The notes: generated by a model not told the origin, from the sequence alone. DNA of 64,000 nucleotides from Pseudomonas bananamidigenes (GCF_001679645.1 NZ_LRUN01000057.1:32904-96903), one strand, 5' to 3'; counted from the first letter of the stretch, positions 44,118 to 53,778 are shown. A program made the numbers and translations.

Positions 44118-45044
44118 TTACAGCTTGGCTTGCAGCAACGCCTCGAGTTTTTCCTGGTCACGGGCAAACTGACGGATGCCTTCGGCCAGTTTCTCGGTGG
44201 CCATGGCGTCTTCGTTGGACAGCCAGCGGAACTGCGCCTCGTTGAGGCTCAGGCGTGCTTCGCCGGCATGGCCCGGAGCGAGTTTGCGTTCCAGCTTGCC
44301 GGTATCTGCCGCCAGTTTGTCGATCAGGTCCGGGCTGATGGTCAGGCGGTCGCAGCCGGCCAGTTGTTCGATCTGGCTCAGGTTGCGGAAGCTCGCGCCC
44401 ATGACCACGGTCTTGTAGTCATTGGCCTTGTAGTAGTTGTAGATGCGCGTCACCGATTGCACGCCCGGATCGTCGGCACCGGTGTAATCGTTGCCGTTGG
44501 CCTTCTTGTACCAATCGTAGATGCGGCCCACGAACGGCGAAATCAGGAACACGCCGGCATCGGCGCAGGCGGCGGCCTGGGCGAAGGAGAACAGCAGGGT
44601 CAGGTTGGTCTGGATGCCTTCCTTCTCCAGCACTTCAGCGGCACGGATGCCCTCCCAGGTGGACGCGATCTTGATCAGTACGCGATCGCGACCGACGCCG
44701 GCCTTGTCGTACAGCTCGATCAGACGGTGCGCACGCTTGAGCATCGCGTCCTTGTCGAACGACAGGCGCGCATCCACTTCGGTGGAAATGCGGCCCGGGA
44801 TCACCTTGAGGATTTCCTTGCCCACCGCGATGCCGAAACGGTCGCTGGCCAGGCCGACATCGCCCTTGCAGTCGCCAACGCTGGCGTTCAGCAGTTCGGC
44901 ATAAGCCGGGATGGCGGCGGCTTTGAGGAGCAGGGAAGGGTTGGTGGTGGCATCGACCGGCTTGACCCGGGCGATCGCTTCGAAGTCGCCGGTGTCGGCA
45001 ACCACGGTGGTGAACTGTTTGAGTTGTTCCAGCTTGGAAGTCAT
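44118..45044 (-). CDS. tal: Transaldolase
   Basis: Transaldolase of the non-oxidative pentose phosphate pathway; it moves a dihydroxyacetone unit between sugar phosphates. The 308-residue protein is the TalB type. The start at 45044 (MTSKLEQLKQFTTVVADTGD) is that of other TalB proteins. Asp17 is a catalytic acid, and the Schiff-base Lys is Lys125 in RVLIKIASTWEG. ATNPSLLLKA and SPFVGRIYDW are also visible. It is convergent with rssBC. Confidence 0.95.
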   Translation of the reverse strand: MTSKLEQLKQFTTVVADTGDFEAIARVKPVDATTNPSLLLKAAAIPAYAELLNASVGDCKGDVGLASDRFGIAVGKEILKVIPGRISTEVDARLSFDKDAMLKRAHRLIELYDKAGVGRDRVLIKIASTWEGIRAAEVLEKEGIQTNLTLLFSFAQAAACADAGVFLISPFVGRIYDWYKKANGNDYTGADDPGVQSVTRIYNYYKANDYKTVVMGASFRNLSQIEQLAGCDRLTISPDLIDKLAADTGKLERKLAPGHAGEARLSLNEAQFRWLSNEDAMATEKLAEGIRQFARDQEKLEALLQAKL

Positions 45045-45236
45045 GAGCGTGCTCTGTCCTATGGGTCTGACGACATTACCCGAGCGCTGACAGCCACTCA
45101 AGGGCATGTGGGTGTATCGATAGCCCCGCAGGCAACAACCTGAAAACGGCTGTTTGAATGGGCGGGGCCTGTTATCGATAGATACGATGCCAAATCCGGG
45201 CACAGGTTCAAAGCAACTGACTGGCGAGTGAGAAAT

Positions 45237-46181
45237 CTACTCGGATTCCAGTTGCGTCCTGGCCGCCGCTTGTGCCGGTTTCGGCTGCCCGCTGGCGGTC
45301 TGCAAGCCGAAATTCTTCTCCCGGTCATCGCTGCCCGAATCATTGTTTTTCCACTCGTAGATCGACGTCAGCGGAATCTGCAGCCGTTTCACATCGGCGA
45401 TGAACGCCGCGATTTTGGTGGCCTGTCCGTCGGGGCCGCCGTTGGAAGCAAGTGCCGAGACGCCCCATTCACTGATGACGCCCGGCAGGTGGAAGTTCTG
45501 TTGGATGAAGGTTTGCGCATTGGCTATCTGGGTCGCCGTCATGCCATAGGGGTGGTAGGAAATGGCATTCAGGCATTTGGGATAGGCGCCGAGAATGTTG
45601 TTCAGCGCCACGGTCGACGCCGAACCGGCGCTCGGCGGCCGGGCGAAGCCGAAGCCGATCACGGGTGTGCTGGTCGGATTGGCTTGCAGCGCCTTGCACA
45701 TCGCGCCCATGAACGGGGCAAACGTGGTGCTGAAATTGCCCGTCGGCCAGTAGGTGTTCAGATCCGGTTCATTCCAGATTTCAATCGCGACCAGTTGAGA
45801 CCCGTAGGTCTGTTCCAGGCTGGTGACCGCGTTGGCAAACGCCGTGCCGGCGGTGGCGGGGTCGGTCGACAGCGGTTTGATGGCGCGCACCGTCATCAAC
45901 ACCGGCAATCCGGCGGAGCCAGCGGCGGCGAACGCATCGGCAAGCTGTTTCTGATAGCTCTTGTCGCCGAGGCTGTCGCTCCACGCGCCCAGGCGCACAA
46001 AGCTGAAGCCTGCTGCCTTGATCTGCGCGGCATCGGATGCGGAGAAATTCTGCACCTTGACCTGAATGCCGACCGTTCGGTGGGGTAGAGCGGGGAACAG
46101 ATCGCTGGCTTCTACCTGAGCGGCTGCACTGATTAACACAAGGGAAAGGGCGCCGAGACGTTTGAGATGTGCTGATTTCAT
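45237..46181 (-). CDS. Secreted glycoside hydrolase, GH39-like (PslG-like)
   Basis: A 314-residue exported protein with a signal peptide (ALSLVLISAAAQVEA). The TIM-barrel family GH39/clan GH-A signature is visible: the acid/base Glu in IEIWNEPDLN and the nucleophile Glu in VISEWGVSA. ATG at 46181 follows AGGAGA by seven bases. The gene is divergent from the exopolysaccharide operon and has a comparable role to PslG in the Psl cluster, where a GH39-like hydrolase edits the polymer. The substrate, probably the polymer of this locus, is inferred. Confidence 0.8.
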   Translation of the reverse strand: MKSAHLKRLGALSLVLISAAAQVEASDLFPALPHRTVGIQVKVQNFSASDAAQIKAAGFSFVRLGAWSDSLGDKSYQKQLADAFAAAGSAGLPVLMTVRAIKPLSTDPATAGTAFANAVTSLEQTYGSQLVAIEIWNEPDLNTYWPTGNFSTTFAPFMGAMCKALQANPTSTPVIGFGFARPPSAGSASTVALNNILGAYPKCLNAISYHPYGMTATQIANAQTFIQQNFHLPGVISEWGVSALASNGGPDGQATKIAAFIADVKRLQIPLTSIYEWKNNDSGSDDREKNFGLQTASGQPKPAQAAARTQLESE

Positions 46182-46270
46182 GTCTGCTCTCCTGATGAGA
46201 AATGACATCTAGCCAATGGTTATCTCGTTACCCTTGTTCCGACGCCGAGGGCATTGGTAAGTGCATGAAT

Positions 46271-46285
46271 GTTATTTTTTGTCGG
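46271..46285 (+). promoter_or_regulatory. EPS-locus shared element, copy 1
   Basis: GTTATT-TTTT-GTCGG, in the divergent interval 46182-46484. It is one of five copies of GTTATT-N4-GTC found only in the non-coding regions of the exopolysaccharide locus. Confidence 0.55.
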
Positions 46286-46316
46286 AAAACTTTTCATGAA
46301 GGAGGCGCCGAAAATC

Positions 46317-46336
46317 ACAGTTATTTTTAGTCCGGT
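46317..46336 (+). promoter_or_regulatory. EPS-locus shared element, copy 2
   Basis: ACAGTTATTTTTAGTC followed by CGGT, 49 bases after copy 1. The first 16 bases are identical with copy 4 at 57413, 11 kb away. Confidence 0.65.
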
Positions 46337-46393
46337 AATTCTGGTTGGGTGACTTTGGGGCCCGTGGTACTTAATGCACCGGTACTAACAGGC

Positions 46394-46404
46394 GAAACTG
46401 TTTC
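46394..46404. promoter_or_regulatory. Palindrome upstream of the exopolysaccharide operon
   Basis: GAAAC-T-GTTTC, extended to GCGAAACTGTTTCCGC. Just before it GGTACT occurs twice (near 46368 and 46381). It could be an operator; no known regulator was matched. Confidence 0.35.
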
Positions 46405-46484
46405 CGCGTGCAGGAAAGTCCGGTGAATTCATTTTGATTTCACGGGAAATGTTGGCCGATTGACATTACACGGGAAAGTAAACC

Positions 46485-46925
46485 TTGTTCAAAAAGATCC
46501 TTGTCGTCTGCGTCGGCAATATTTGCCGAAGTCCGACAGCAGAACTGTTGCTGCGTAAAGCGCTGACGCCTTCATCGATCACGGTGAGCTCCGCAGGCCT
46601 GGCGGCACGGGTCGGTGAGTCCATGGAAGCCACGGCCCGCCGGGTGATCGAAGAGCGTGGGCACAGTGCCGATGGGTTCAAGGCGCGACAGCTTACTTCG
46701 GACATCGTCAATGAATCGGACCTGATTCTGGTCATGGAAAAACAACATGTGAATCAAGTGCTGAAGATTGCCTCCCACGCCAGGGGAAAAGTGTTTCTTC
46801 TTGGCAAGTGGCAGAGCGAACGAGAAATAGAAGATCCGTATCGTCAGGGGCAGGCCGCTTTTATTCATGCCCACGCATTGATTGAAGATGCTGTCAGCTC
46901 ATGGGCGCAACGCTTGGCGCGTTGA
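46485..46925 (+). CDS. wzb: Low-molecular-weight protein tyrosine phosphatase, Wzb type
   Basis: This enzyme dephosphorylates the Wzc-type kinase that follows, which regulates polymer assembly. The 146-residue protein has the active-site loop CVGNICRS (Cys9, Arg15) close to the N-terminus and the general acid Asp in EDPYRQG. The start is TTG at 46485, fixed by the position of the active site and by GGGAAAG eight bases upstream. It is the first gene of the rightward exopolysaccharide operon; wzc starts 38 bases later. Confidence 0.92.
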   Translation: MFKKILVVCVGNICRSPTAELLLRKALTPSSITVSSAGLAARVGESMEATARRVIEERGHSADGFKARQLTSDIVNESDLILVMEKQHVNQVLKIASHARGKVFLLGKWQSEREIEDPYRQGQAAFIHAHALIEDAVSSWAQRLAR

Positions 46926-46963
46926 TGAATATTCTTCAGATCAGTGAATGGTAAGAAAGACTT

Positions 46964-49192
46964 ATGCAGTTACCGTCAGTAATCGGCACCCGGGAAAACG
47001 ATCAAGACAGTATTGATCTTCTCGGCATATTCGGCAGCCTGATCGATCAGAAGTGGTTGATCGGTGCATTCACCGGCGCATTCATGATGACCGGCGTTGC
47101 CTATGCGATTTTGGCCACGCCGGTGTATCTGGCCAATGCGCTGGTGCAGGTCGAGCCGAAAAAGAACGACATGCTCGGCTTTTCCGATCTCAACAGCATG
47201 CTGGGCGGCCAGTCGCCGTCGGTCACCGAAATCGGCATCATCAAATCCCGCGCAGTGATCGGCAAGACCGTCGACGACCTGCGTCTGGACATCGACGTGA
47301 CCCCCAACACTTTTCCGCTGATTGGTGGCTTTCTTGCTCGCCGTTATCGTGGTGAGTCCGAATCCAGCGTCGCGCCGCCACGTTTCGGTCTTAGCAGCTA
47401 CGCGTGGGGCGGCGAACGTCTGGAGTTCGCCCGGCTCGATCTGCCCAAGGAACTGCTGGGCAAGAAACTCAGCCTGATCACCGGCGAACAACGGCACTTC
47501 CAGTTGTTCGACGACAACGACAACCTGTTGATCGAAGGCGTGGCCGGCGAACCCTTCGCGCAGGATGGCGTAGAAGGGCAGATCACGCATTTGCAGGCCA
47601 ACCCGGGCACCCTTTTCGAGGTGGTGCGCTACCCCCGGATCGTGACGATTCAAGGCTATCAGGACGCGCTGGATATATCCGAACAGGGCAAGGAGTCGGG
47701 GATCATCCGCCTGGCCCTGGCCAGCAGCGATGCCGCTGAAGCGGTGAGGATTCTCAACAAGATTGCCTCGCTGTACGTGGATCAGAATGTGCGACGCACT
47801 TCGGCCGAAGCCGCACAGAGCCTGGCCTTCCTGCAAAGCCAGTTGCCGCAGGTCAAACGCGATCTGGCCAAGGCCAGCGATGCGCTCAATGCCTACCAGA
47901 CGCGCGGCAAGACCGTGAACATCTCCCTGGAAACCCAGTCGGTGCTCGGCCAGTCCGTCGCCCTCGAAACACGGATTTCCGAGCTGAAAATGCAGCAGGC
48001 GGAGATGGACCGCAAGTTCACCAGACAGCATCCGGCCTATCGTGCCCTGCTGACCCAGATCGGTGAGTTGACCCAGCAACAGCGGTCGCTGGAAGGCAAG
48101 GTCGGGGACCTGCCGGCCACGCAGCAGGAACTGCTCAACCTGACCCGCGACGTCGAAGTCGCTTCGCAGATCTACACCCAGTTGCTGAACAAGTCCCAGG
48201 AGCTGGACATCATCCGCGCCGGCGCCGTGGGCAACGTGCGTCTGGTGGATGCGGCGGACGTTGACCTGACCAGTCCGGTCAAACCGAAAAAAGCCCTGAT
48301 CGTGCTGATCGCGACCTTCCTCGGCGCTTTCGTCGGTGTTGCTCTGGTGTTGCTGCGCAGGTCGCTGAGCAAAGGCCTGGAAGGGCCGGAAGCCATCGAG
48401 CAGCTCGGCTTGCCGGTCTACGCATCGATCCCCTACAGCGCCCTGCAACAGGAAGAAGACACCAGGAAAGTCCGCGCCAAAGTCACGGCGGACACCCCGG
48501 CGTACCTGCTGGCCCTGCGCAATCCGACGGACCTGTCCATCGAGTCGATCCGCAGCCTGCGCACCTGCCTGCATTTCGCGGCGCTGGACTCGACCAACAA
48601 CCGCATCATGATTTCCGGCCCGAGCCCGCAGGTCGGCAAGACGTTCGTGTCTTCCAACCTTGCGGCGGTCATGGCCCAGAGCGGTCAGCGGGTGGTGCTG
48701 ATCGATGCCGACATGCGCAAGGGGCATCTGCACAAGACACTGAACACGCCGATCAGCAACGGCCTGTCGGACTTGCTGGTCAAGCGCTGCACCCTCGATC
48801 AGGCGATCAACAAAGTCGAAGTCGACAACCTGCATTTCATCAGCCGCGGCCAGGTGCCCCCCAATCCGTCCGAGCTGTTGATGCACGCCAATTTTCGCGA
48901 GCTGTTGGCGCAGCTCAGCGAACGCTACGACGTGGTGATCATCGACACGCCGCCGCTGCTGGCGGTGACGGACGCGGCGATTGTCGGCCGGGAGGCGGGC
49001 ATCAGCCTGATCGTTGCGCGCTTCGGGGTGAACCCGGCCAAAGAGATCGAACTGACCATTCGCCGCTTCGCCCAGAACGGTATCGAGTTGAAGGGCGCAG
49101 TGTTCAACGGCGTCGAGAAGCGTGCGGCCAGTTACTACGGCAACGGTAGCTACGGCTATTACAACTACGAATACGCGTCCGACAAATCCTGA
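46964..49192 (+). CDS. wzc: Polysaccharide co-polymerase and tyrosine autokinase, Wzc type
   Basis: A 742-residue inner-membrane protein that sets polymer length and links Wzx/Wzy synthesis with Wza export. It has an N-terminal Wzz domain, a first helix at about residues 28-50, a long periplasmic coiled coil, a second helix near 440-465 (KKALIVLIATFLGAFVGVALVLLRR), and the BY-kinase. Walker A is SGPSPQVGKTF, Walker A' is VVLIDADMRKG, and Walker B is VVIIDTPPLLA. The C-terminal tail has a tyrosine cluster (SYYGNGSYGYYNYEY) for autophosphorylation. Confidence 0.93.
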   Translation: MQLPSVIGTRENDQDSIDLLGIFGSLIDQKWLIGAFTGAFMMTGVAYAILATPVYLANALVQVEPKKNDMLGFSDLNSMLGGQSPSVTEIGIIKSRAVIGKTVDDLRLDIDVTPNTFPLIGGFLARRYRGESESSVAPPRFGLSSYAWGGERLEFARLDLPKELLGKKLSLITGEQRHFQLFDDNDNLLIEGVAGEPFAQDGVEGQITHLQANPGTLFEVVRYPRIVTIQGYQDALDISEQGKESGIIRLALASSDAAEAVRILNKIASLYVDQNVRRTSAEAAQSLAFLQSQLPQVKRDLAKASDALNAYQTRGKTVNISLETQSVLGQSVALETRISELKMQQAEMDRKFTRQHPAYRALLTQIGELTQQQRSLEGKVGDLPATQQELLNLTRDVEVASQIYTQLLNKSQELDIIRAGAVGNVRLVDAADVDLTSPVKPKKALIVLIATFLGAFVGVALVLLRRSLSKGLEGPEAIEQLGLPVYASIPYSALQQEEDTRKVRAKVTADTPAYLLALRNPTDLSIESIRSLRTCLHFAALDSTNNRIMISGPSPQVGKTFVSSNLAAVMAQSGQRVVLIDADMRKGHLHKTLNTPISNGLSDLLVKRCTLDQAINKVEVDNLHFISRGQVPPNPSELLMHANFRELLAQLSERYDVVIIDTPPLLAVTDAAIVGREAGISLIVARFGVNPAKEIELTIRRFAQNGIELKGAVFNGVEKRAASYYGNGSYGYYNYEYASDKS

Positions 49193-49233
49193 ATGTCAGC
49201 GACTGTCCTTATCGGCAACAAAGTGGGTGGGTT

Positions 49234-50316
49234 GTGAAAAAAATTCTGCACGTGGCTGAAACGATCAAAGGTGGGGTCGCGACGGTGATCCGCACGATTT
49301 CCGCGTCCCCGGACGATGCGCAGGCAAACTACGAGCTGGTGTATCTGGTGCCGCAGGATCAGGAGAAGGAACTGCACGGCATCGCGCCAGAGCAGATCCG
49401 CACGTTCGCCCGAACCGGGCGAAATGTGCCGTCGCTGCTGCGTTTTGCCTGGCGCCTGATACAGGTCATGCTCAACGAAAAACCCGATGTCGTGCACCTG
49501 CACAGCACGTTTTCCGGAGTGATCGGTCGTTGCGTGTGTGTGCTTCTGCGACCCTGGCGCCGGCCGAAAATCGTCTACTGCCCGCACGCCTTTTCGTTCC
49601 TGATGGAAAGCTCGCCGATCAAGCAGAAAGCCTACGCGTGGATCGAGCGTGTGCTGCAGAAAGTCACCGATGTGATCATCTGCGTCAGCCAGTACGAACT
49701 GGACAAGGCCGCAGCGTTCGGCATCGAGCGCAAGCGCATGCGGCTGATCTACAACGGCATTCATCCAAAGGATGACGAGCGCAAGGCCAATGACCCGAAA
49801 CCGATTCACCTGCTCTTTGTCGGTCGGCTCGATTATCAGAAAGGCTTCGACGTGTTGCTCAAAGCGTATGCCAAGGTGCAGCGCAACGACTTGAAGCTGA
49901 CGGTGGTGGGCAGTGCGGTCAACGAGGCGACAGTCGAGTGTCCGCCGATGGAGGGTGTGGAATACCTGCCCTGGGTCACGCCCACCGAGGTCAACGCGCT
50001 CTACCGACAGGCCGATGCGCTGATCGTCCCGAGTCGCTGGGAAGGCTTTGCCATGGTGCCGCTTGAAGGCATGGCGCTGGGCTTGCCGGTGATTGCCAGC
50101 GACTGCACGTCGCTGCCGGAAGTGGTGACCCACGGCGTGTCCGGCTACGTGTTCCCCAGCGGTGACCACCATGCGCTGGCCGATCGCTTGAAGCAGATCC
50201 AGAAGCCGGCGCTGTCGGCCCTCGGCATCGAAGGCCGGCGTATCGTCCGCGAGCGTTTCAGCGCCGCGTTGATGATCCGCCAGACCTACGACCTGTATTC
50301 CGCTCCCTCTTATTAA
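49234..50316 (+). CDS. Glycosyltransferase family 4
   Basis: A retaining GT-B glycosyltransferase of 360 residues that adds one sugar to the lipid-linked repeat unit on the cytoplasmic face. The N-terminal GGVATV motif is in the acceptor domain. The C-terminal domain has FVGRLDYQKGFDVLLKAY and the E-x7-E signature in PSRWEGFAMVPLEGMALGLP. The start is GTG at 49234. It is the only glycosyltransferase I can identify in the locus. The sugar and linkage cannot be told from the sequence. Confidence 0.9.
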   Translation: MKKILHVAETIKGGVATVIRTISASPDDAQANYELVYLVPQDQEKELHGIAPEQIRTFARTGRNVPSLLRFAWRLIQVMLNEKPDVVHLHSTFSGVIGRCVCVLLRPWRRPKIVYCPHAFSFLMESSPIKQKAYAWIERVLQKVTDVIICVSQYELDKAAAFGIERKRMRLIYNGIHPKDDERKANDPKPIHLLFVGRLDYQKGFDVLLKAYAKVQRNDLKLTVVGSAVNEATVECPPMEGVEYLPWVTPTEVNALYRQADALIVPSRWEGFAMVPLEGMALGLPVIASDCTSLPEVVTHGVSGYVFPSGDHHALADRLKQIQKPALSALGIEGRRIVRERFSAALMIRQTYDLYSAPSY

Positions 50317-50330
50317 GTAGAACGCCGCTC

Positions 50331-51443
50331 ATGAACGTAACGATTTTGCATGGCTACAGTGCTTCCAATTCCGGTGATGGTCTGCTGGTGGATCTGGCCA
50401 TCGCGCTGGTGCAGCGCAACTTTGGCGAGGACACCTCGATCAATGTCGTGGCCTCCGATCCGGATTCCTTCAGCTACTTGCCGCACCCGCGTTTCGAGGC
50501 GCCGGTCATGGCCGCGAAGGGGCTGGGGCGGGTCAAGCAGGCGATGTTTCTCAACCGCTCCTACGCCGGGCTGGCGGATCTGCTGAAGAAAACCGACCTG
50601 ATCGTCGGCGTCGGCGGCGGCTACATGCGCTCCAAGAGCGCCTTCGAACATATCAAGCTGAAACTGGGCCATGCCAAGCAACTGGAAACGGCGATCCTCA
50701 GCAAGATTCCGTCGGTATACCTGCCGCAAAGCATCGGTCCGTTCCATGGCGACAGCGACAGGATCGTCGAGCATTACGCCAGCGCCGACGCGGTGTTCGT
50801 GCGTGACAACCGCTCCTCGAAGCTGTTCGATGCCTGTGAAAACGTCTACCGCGCCCCGGACCTCGCGGTGCAGGCGCTGGCCGGCAAGATCCTGCAACAG
50901 CCCAAGTTCACCCAATGCGCCTCGACGCCGGCCACTGTGTGCGTGGTGCTGCGCAAGCCGCCGGCATGGAGCAAGGAAAAGCAGCTCGCCTATGTGGCCA
51001 ACCTGAAAGTGCTGCTGCAACGCCTGAAGGAAAAAAGCAACGTCGTGTGTGCGGTGCAAAGCGCGGTGCGCGGTAACGATGACGGCGCGTTTTACCGCGA
51101 ACTGGGCATCACCGAAGACCTGCTTTCATTGAAGGCCACGATTGCCCGATATCAGCCGGACCTGGTGATTTCCGTGCGCCTGCACGGGGCGATCGAATCG
51201 TTGCTTTCCGGCGTGCCGGCTTACCACATCAGCTATGAGCGCAAAGGCTTCGGCGCCTATCAGGACATGGGCGTCGAGGACTGGGTGATCAACGGCGGCG
51301 ACATCAATGTCGACACCATCATCGACACGGTCTATGCACCGGACGCGCTTTCGGATTTCGGAAAACGCCTGACCGCTACCTGTCGTGAAATCGAAGCGAA
51401 AACCGTGGCCATGGACGAGATCATCAAGGGCGTCATTCGATGA
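50331..51443 (+). CDS. Polysaccharide pyruvyltransferase family protein
   Basis: A 370-residue cytoplasmic protein of the CsaB/WcaK family, which forms pyruvate ketals on sugars using phosphoenolpyruvate. It starts with ILHGYSASNSGDGLLVDLAI (N-terminal nucleotide-sugar-type fold). LIVGVGGGYMRS and YLPQSIGPF follow, and the C-terminal SVRLHGAIESLLSGVPAYHISYERKG is the family's best signature (RLH...G.P...Y..K). The product of this operon is thus probably an acidic, pyruvylated polymer. It overlaps the next gene by four bases. Confidence 0.88.
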   Translation: MNVTILHGYSASNSGDGLLVDLAIALVQRNFGEDTSINVVASDPDSFSYLPHPRFEAPVMAAKGLGRVKQAMFLNRSYAGLADLLKKTDLIVGVGGGYMRSKSAFEHIKLKLGHAKQLETAILSKIPSVYLPQSIGPFHGDSDRIVEHYASADAVFVRDNRSSKLFDACENVYRAPDLAVQALAGKILQQPKFTQCASTPATVCVVLRKPPAWSKEKQLAYVANLKVLLQRLKEKSNVVCAVQSAVRGNDDGAFYRELGITEDLLSLKATIARYQPDLVISVRLHGAIESLLSGVPAYHISYERKGFGAYQDMGVEDWVINGGDINVDTIIDTVYAPDALSDFGKRLTATCREIEAKTVAMDEIIKGVIR

Positions 51444-52672
51444 TATTTCGCCTGTTGCTGCGGGGCGGAGCGCTGGGCGCCAAGTTCCTGCTGGTGCTCG
51501 CCATCACTCGTTACCTGGGATACGAGGCGCTGGGTTTCTACGGCGTGGTGGTCGCCGCATCGTTGATCGCCTCGAAGTTCTACAGCGTCGGTTTCAGCTC
51601 CGAGATCAATCGCCTGATCAGCGTCGGTGGCAGTTCGAGACGTGTGGTCGACCGGGTTCTGCTGCTGTATCTGACGGTCGGCCTGGTGTTGTCAGGGTTG
51701 ACGGTGCTGATCTATTCGCTGTTCCAGCAAGTCGAAGCGACGGCGGCATTGATCGCCTGTGTGACCCTGGTGCTGCTGACCGAACACCTGTCGTTCGAGA
51801 TCAACTCGTTCGTGTTCTCCGCGCAGAAAGCCACGGCGGGTGCGCTGCTGTTCTTCATCAAGACCGGACTGTGGGCGCTGCTGGCCGTGGGCGGGATGAT
51901 GCTCGGGCAGGTCGCTGAGATCGCCAGCGTGCTGTGGTTGTGGGTCATCGCCAACCTGCTGGTGATCGTCGCCGGTTACCTGATTGTGGTGAAGGTTCAT
52001 CGCGGGCGGGAAGAGGGCACGCTGGCGACGGCGACCGTGTGGAAAGCCGGCTTGCCGTTCTATCTGGGCACCGGCCTGATCGCCCTGAGTCAGTACGCCG
52101 AACGCTTTCTGATCATCGATCTGGAACCCTACGCCAGCCTTGGCAATTACGTGTACGCCTGGTCGGCGGCCAACACCTTGCAGGCGTTGTCCTACGCGGT
52201 GGTGGCGGTGGTCGGCATTCCGCTGCTCGCCAAGCGTTATCAGGCCGATCAGCAGCCGTTCACGGTCAGGCAATTGTTCGTGAACAAATGGGTTGCGCGT
52301 TCATTGGTGGTGTCGGCCGGCGTGGCGGTATTGATCTATCTGTTCTTCAACGTCGTGCTCGATCTGGTCGGCGCGCCGGTGCCTCGTCCGGACAACGGAA
52401 TCCTCGCCGTACTGATCTTTTCCTTCGCCCTGCGCGCCATTGGCGACATCGTCTGGGGCGGGTTGATCGCGTCGAAAAACAGCCGTGTTTCCCTCGCCAG
52501 TTCGGCGGTCTGTCTGCTGATTTCGGTGCCGGTCAGCTATCTGCTGATCAAGCATTATTCGATCTATGGCGCCGCCTGGGGCAACGTGTTCGGGATCATT
52601 GTGCAGCTCGGCGTGATTGCGCTGCTGACCCGCGCAACACGGATGAAAAAGGCTGTCGTGTCATGGGCCTGA
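51440..52672 (+). CDS. wzx: Polysaccharide flippase, Wzx-like
   Basis: A 410-residue protein with about 12 hydrophobic helices and short loops, as in MATE/PST-type oligosaccharide flippases. It probably moves the lipid-linked repeat unit across the inner membrane. The N-terminus LRGGALGAKFLLVLAITRYLG is typical of PST proteins. It overlaps the upstream pyruvyltransferase gene by four bases (ATGA) and the downstream gene by ten, so all are translated as one unit. Confidence 0.82.
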   Translation: MIFRLLLRGGALGAKFLLVLAITRYLGYEALGFYGVVVAASLIASKFYSVGFSSEINRLISVGGSSRRVVDRVLLLYLTVGLVLSGLTVLIYSLFQQVEATAALIACVTLVLLTEHLSFEINSFVFSAQKATAGALLFFIKTGLWALLAVGGMMLGQVAEIASVLWLWVIANLLVIVAGYLIVVKVHRGREEGTLATATVWKAGLPFYLGTGLIALSQYAERFLIIDLEPYASLGNYVYAWSAANTLQALSYAVVAVVGIPLLAKRYQADQQPFTVRQLFVNKWVARSLVVSAGVAVLIYLFFNVVLDLVGAPVPRPDNGILAVLIFSFALRAIGDIVWGGLIASKNSRVSLASSAVCLLISVPVSYLLIKHYSIYGAAWGNVFGIIVQLGVIALLTRATRMKKAVVSWA

Positions 52673-53766
52673 AACTGCCGTGCATCGAGTTTCGCGGCAA
52701 GAGACTCGATTCCTCGCTGTCGTTCCTGATTCTGTTCACCGGGCTGTTTCTGTCGGTGGCCATGCCGCTGCTGGTGCCGCGCGATCCCGGCCCGGATGCG
52801 ATGACCCTGTGGTCGTCCTATGCCCGGGCCGACAACTGCAATTTCTGGAACCCGTTCTCGCCGGATCGCTCATCCTACGAGTGTTCGGCGTTCCTGCTGC
52901 GGCCCACCGGGATCAACCTGACCAACGCCTGGGCCTACGGGATGTTCTGCAATTTCTTCCTCACGGCGATTCCGGTCGTGGTGTTCCGGCGCATGCCGCT
53001 GGCGATCTTCGGCACCCTGTGTCTGTGGGGCGTGGTGCGTTCGTTCTTCCTGGAGAACCTGACCAAGGAAATCATCGTGTCGGTGGCGGTGCTGAGCATT
53101 CTGTTCAGCTCGCTGACGCGCAAGTATCGCGGCGGATTTTTCCTGTCGGCGGCGATCTACGGCGTGCTGATCCGGCCCTACTGGATCCTGTTTTCGCTGT
53201 CCTGGGTCGGTGTCTGCATGATGAAGAAATACGTGTCGCGCATGACCTTCTTCCTGATGTTGTTCCTGTTCTACCTGGCGGTGGCCATGGCGATCCAGCT
53301 GGCGCTGGGTTTTCCGGTGTCGTCGATTCGCGCCAGCAACAACGAACTGCGCACGGCGGGCGAGGAGGGTTCCAAGTCGCTGATCGTTTCGTGGCTCAGT
53401 GGCAGTGATTTCGTCTCCCAGGCACTGGACTCGATGATCATCTTTTTCCGCCTGTCGTTTCCGGTGGAGTTGATCCTGCTGTCCGGGCCGGGTCAGGTGA
53501 TTTTCGTGGCGTTGATGATCATGACCGCGGTGCTGTTGTTCAAAGTCATCACCTCGACCGACTACAAAGGGGCGCCGATCCAGACCAAACCCAAGGAACT
53601 GATCGCGATTCCCCTGGCGTTTCTGCTGGTTCAGGGCTTGTTCGAGCCGGACTTCGGTTCGTTCGCCCGGCATTTCTCGATGGTGGTGCCGGTGTTGTTC
53701 GTGGGTCTGGGCTTGATGCTGCGGGCGAACAAACCGGCGCGGGTCGAATCAAGAATTCTGAATTGA
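52663..53766 (+). CDS. Putative polysaccharide polymerase, Wzy-like membrane protein
   Basis: A 367-residue protein with about eight to ten hydrophobic helices and a large loop around residues 35-85 (NFWNPFSPDRSSYECSAF). LTKEIIVSVAVLSILF and the Arg/Tyr pair in YGVLIRPYWILF resemble segments of EpsG/Wzy-type polymerases. Polymerases have little sequence conservation, so the call rests mainly on topology and on the place right after wzx in an operon that otherwise lacks a polymerase. ATG at 52663 overlaps wzx by ten bases; a much longer frame upstream is a shadow of wzx. Confidence 0.65.
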   Translation: MGLKLPCIEFRGKRLDSSLSFLILFTGLFLSVAMPLLVPRDPGPDAMTLWSSYARADNCNFWNPFSPDRSSYECSAFLLRPTGINLTNAWAYGMFCNFFLTAIPVVVFRRMPLAIFGTLCLWGVVRSFFLENLTKEIIVSVAVLSILFSSLTRKYRGGFFLSAAIYGVLIRPYWILFSLSWVGVCMMKKYVSRMTFFLMLFLFYLAVAMAIQLALGFPVSSIRASNNELRTAGEEGSKSLIVSWLSGSDFVSQALDSMIIFFRLSFPVELILLSGPGQVIFVALMIMTAVLLFKVITSTDYKGAPIQTKPKELIAIPLAFLLVQGLFEPDFGSFARHFSMVVPVLFVGLGLMLRANKPARVESRILN

Positions 53767-53778
53767 GGCGGGTGCTTT

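Noticed and set aside
46394..46404. GAAAC-T-GTTTC as a PsrA site
   Set aside because: The arms match, but the spacer is one base; known PsrA sites have two to four bases.
46976..48886. 636-residue minus-strand ORF opposite wzc
   Set aside because: Same reason; wzc is clearly the real gene.
51934..52662. Upstream extension of the wzy-like gene frame
   Set aside because: This part is another frame of wzx. The hydrophobic product starts at ATG 52663, which overlaps wzx by ten bases.
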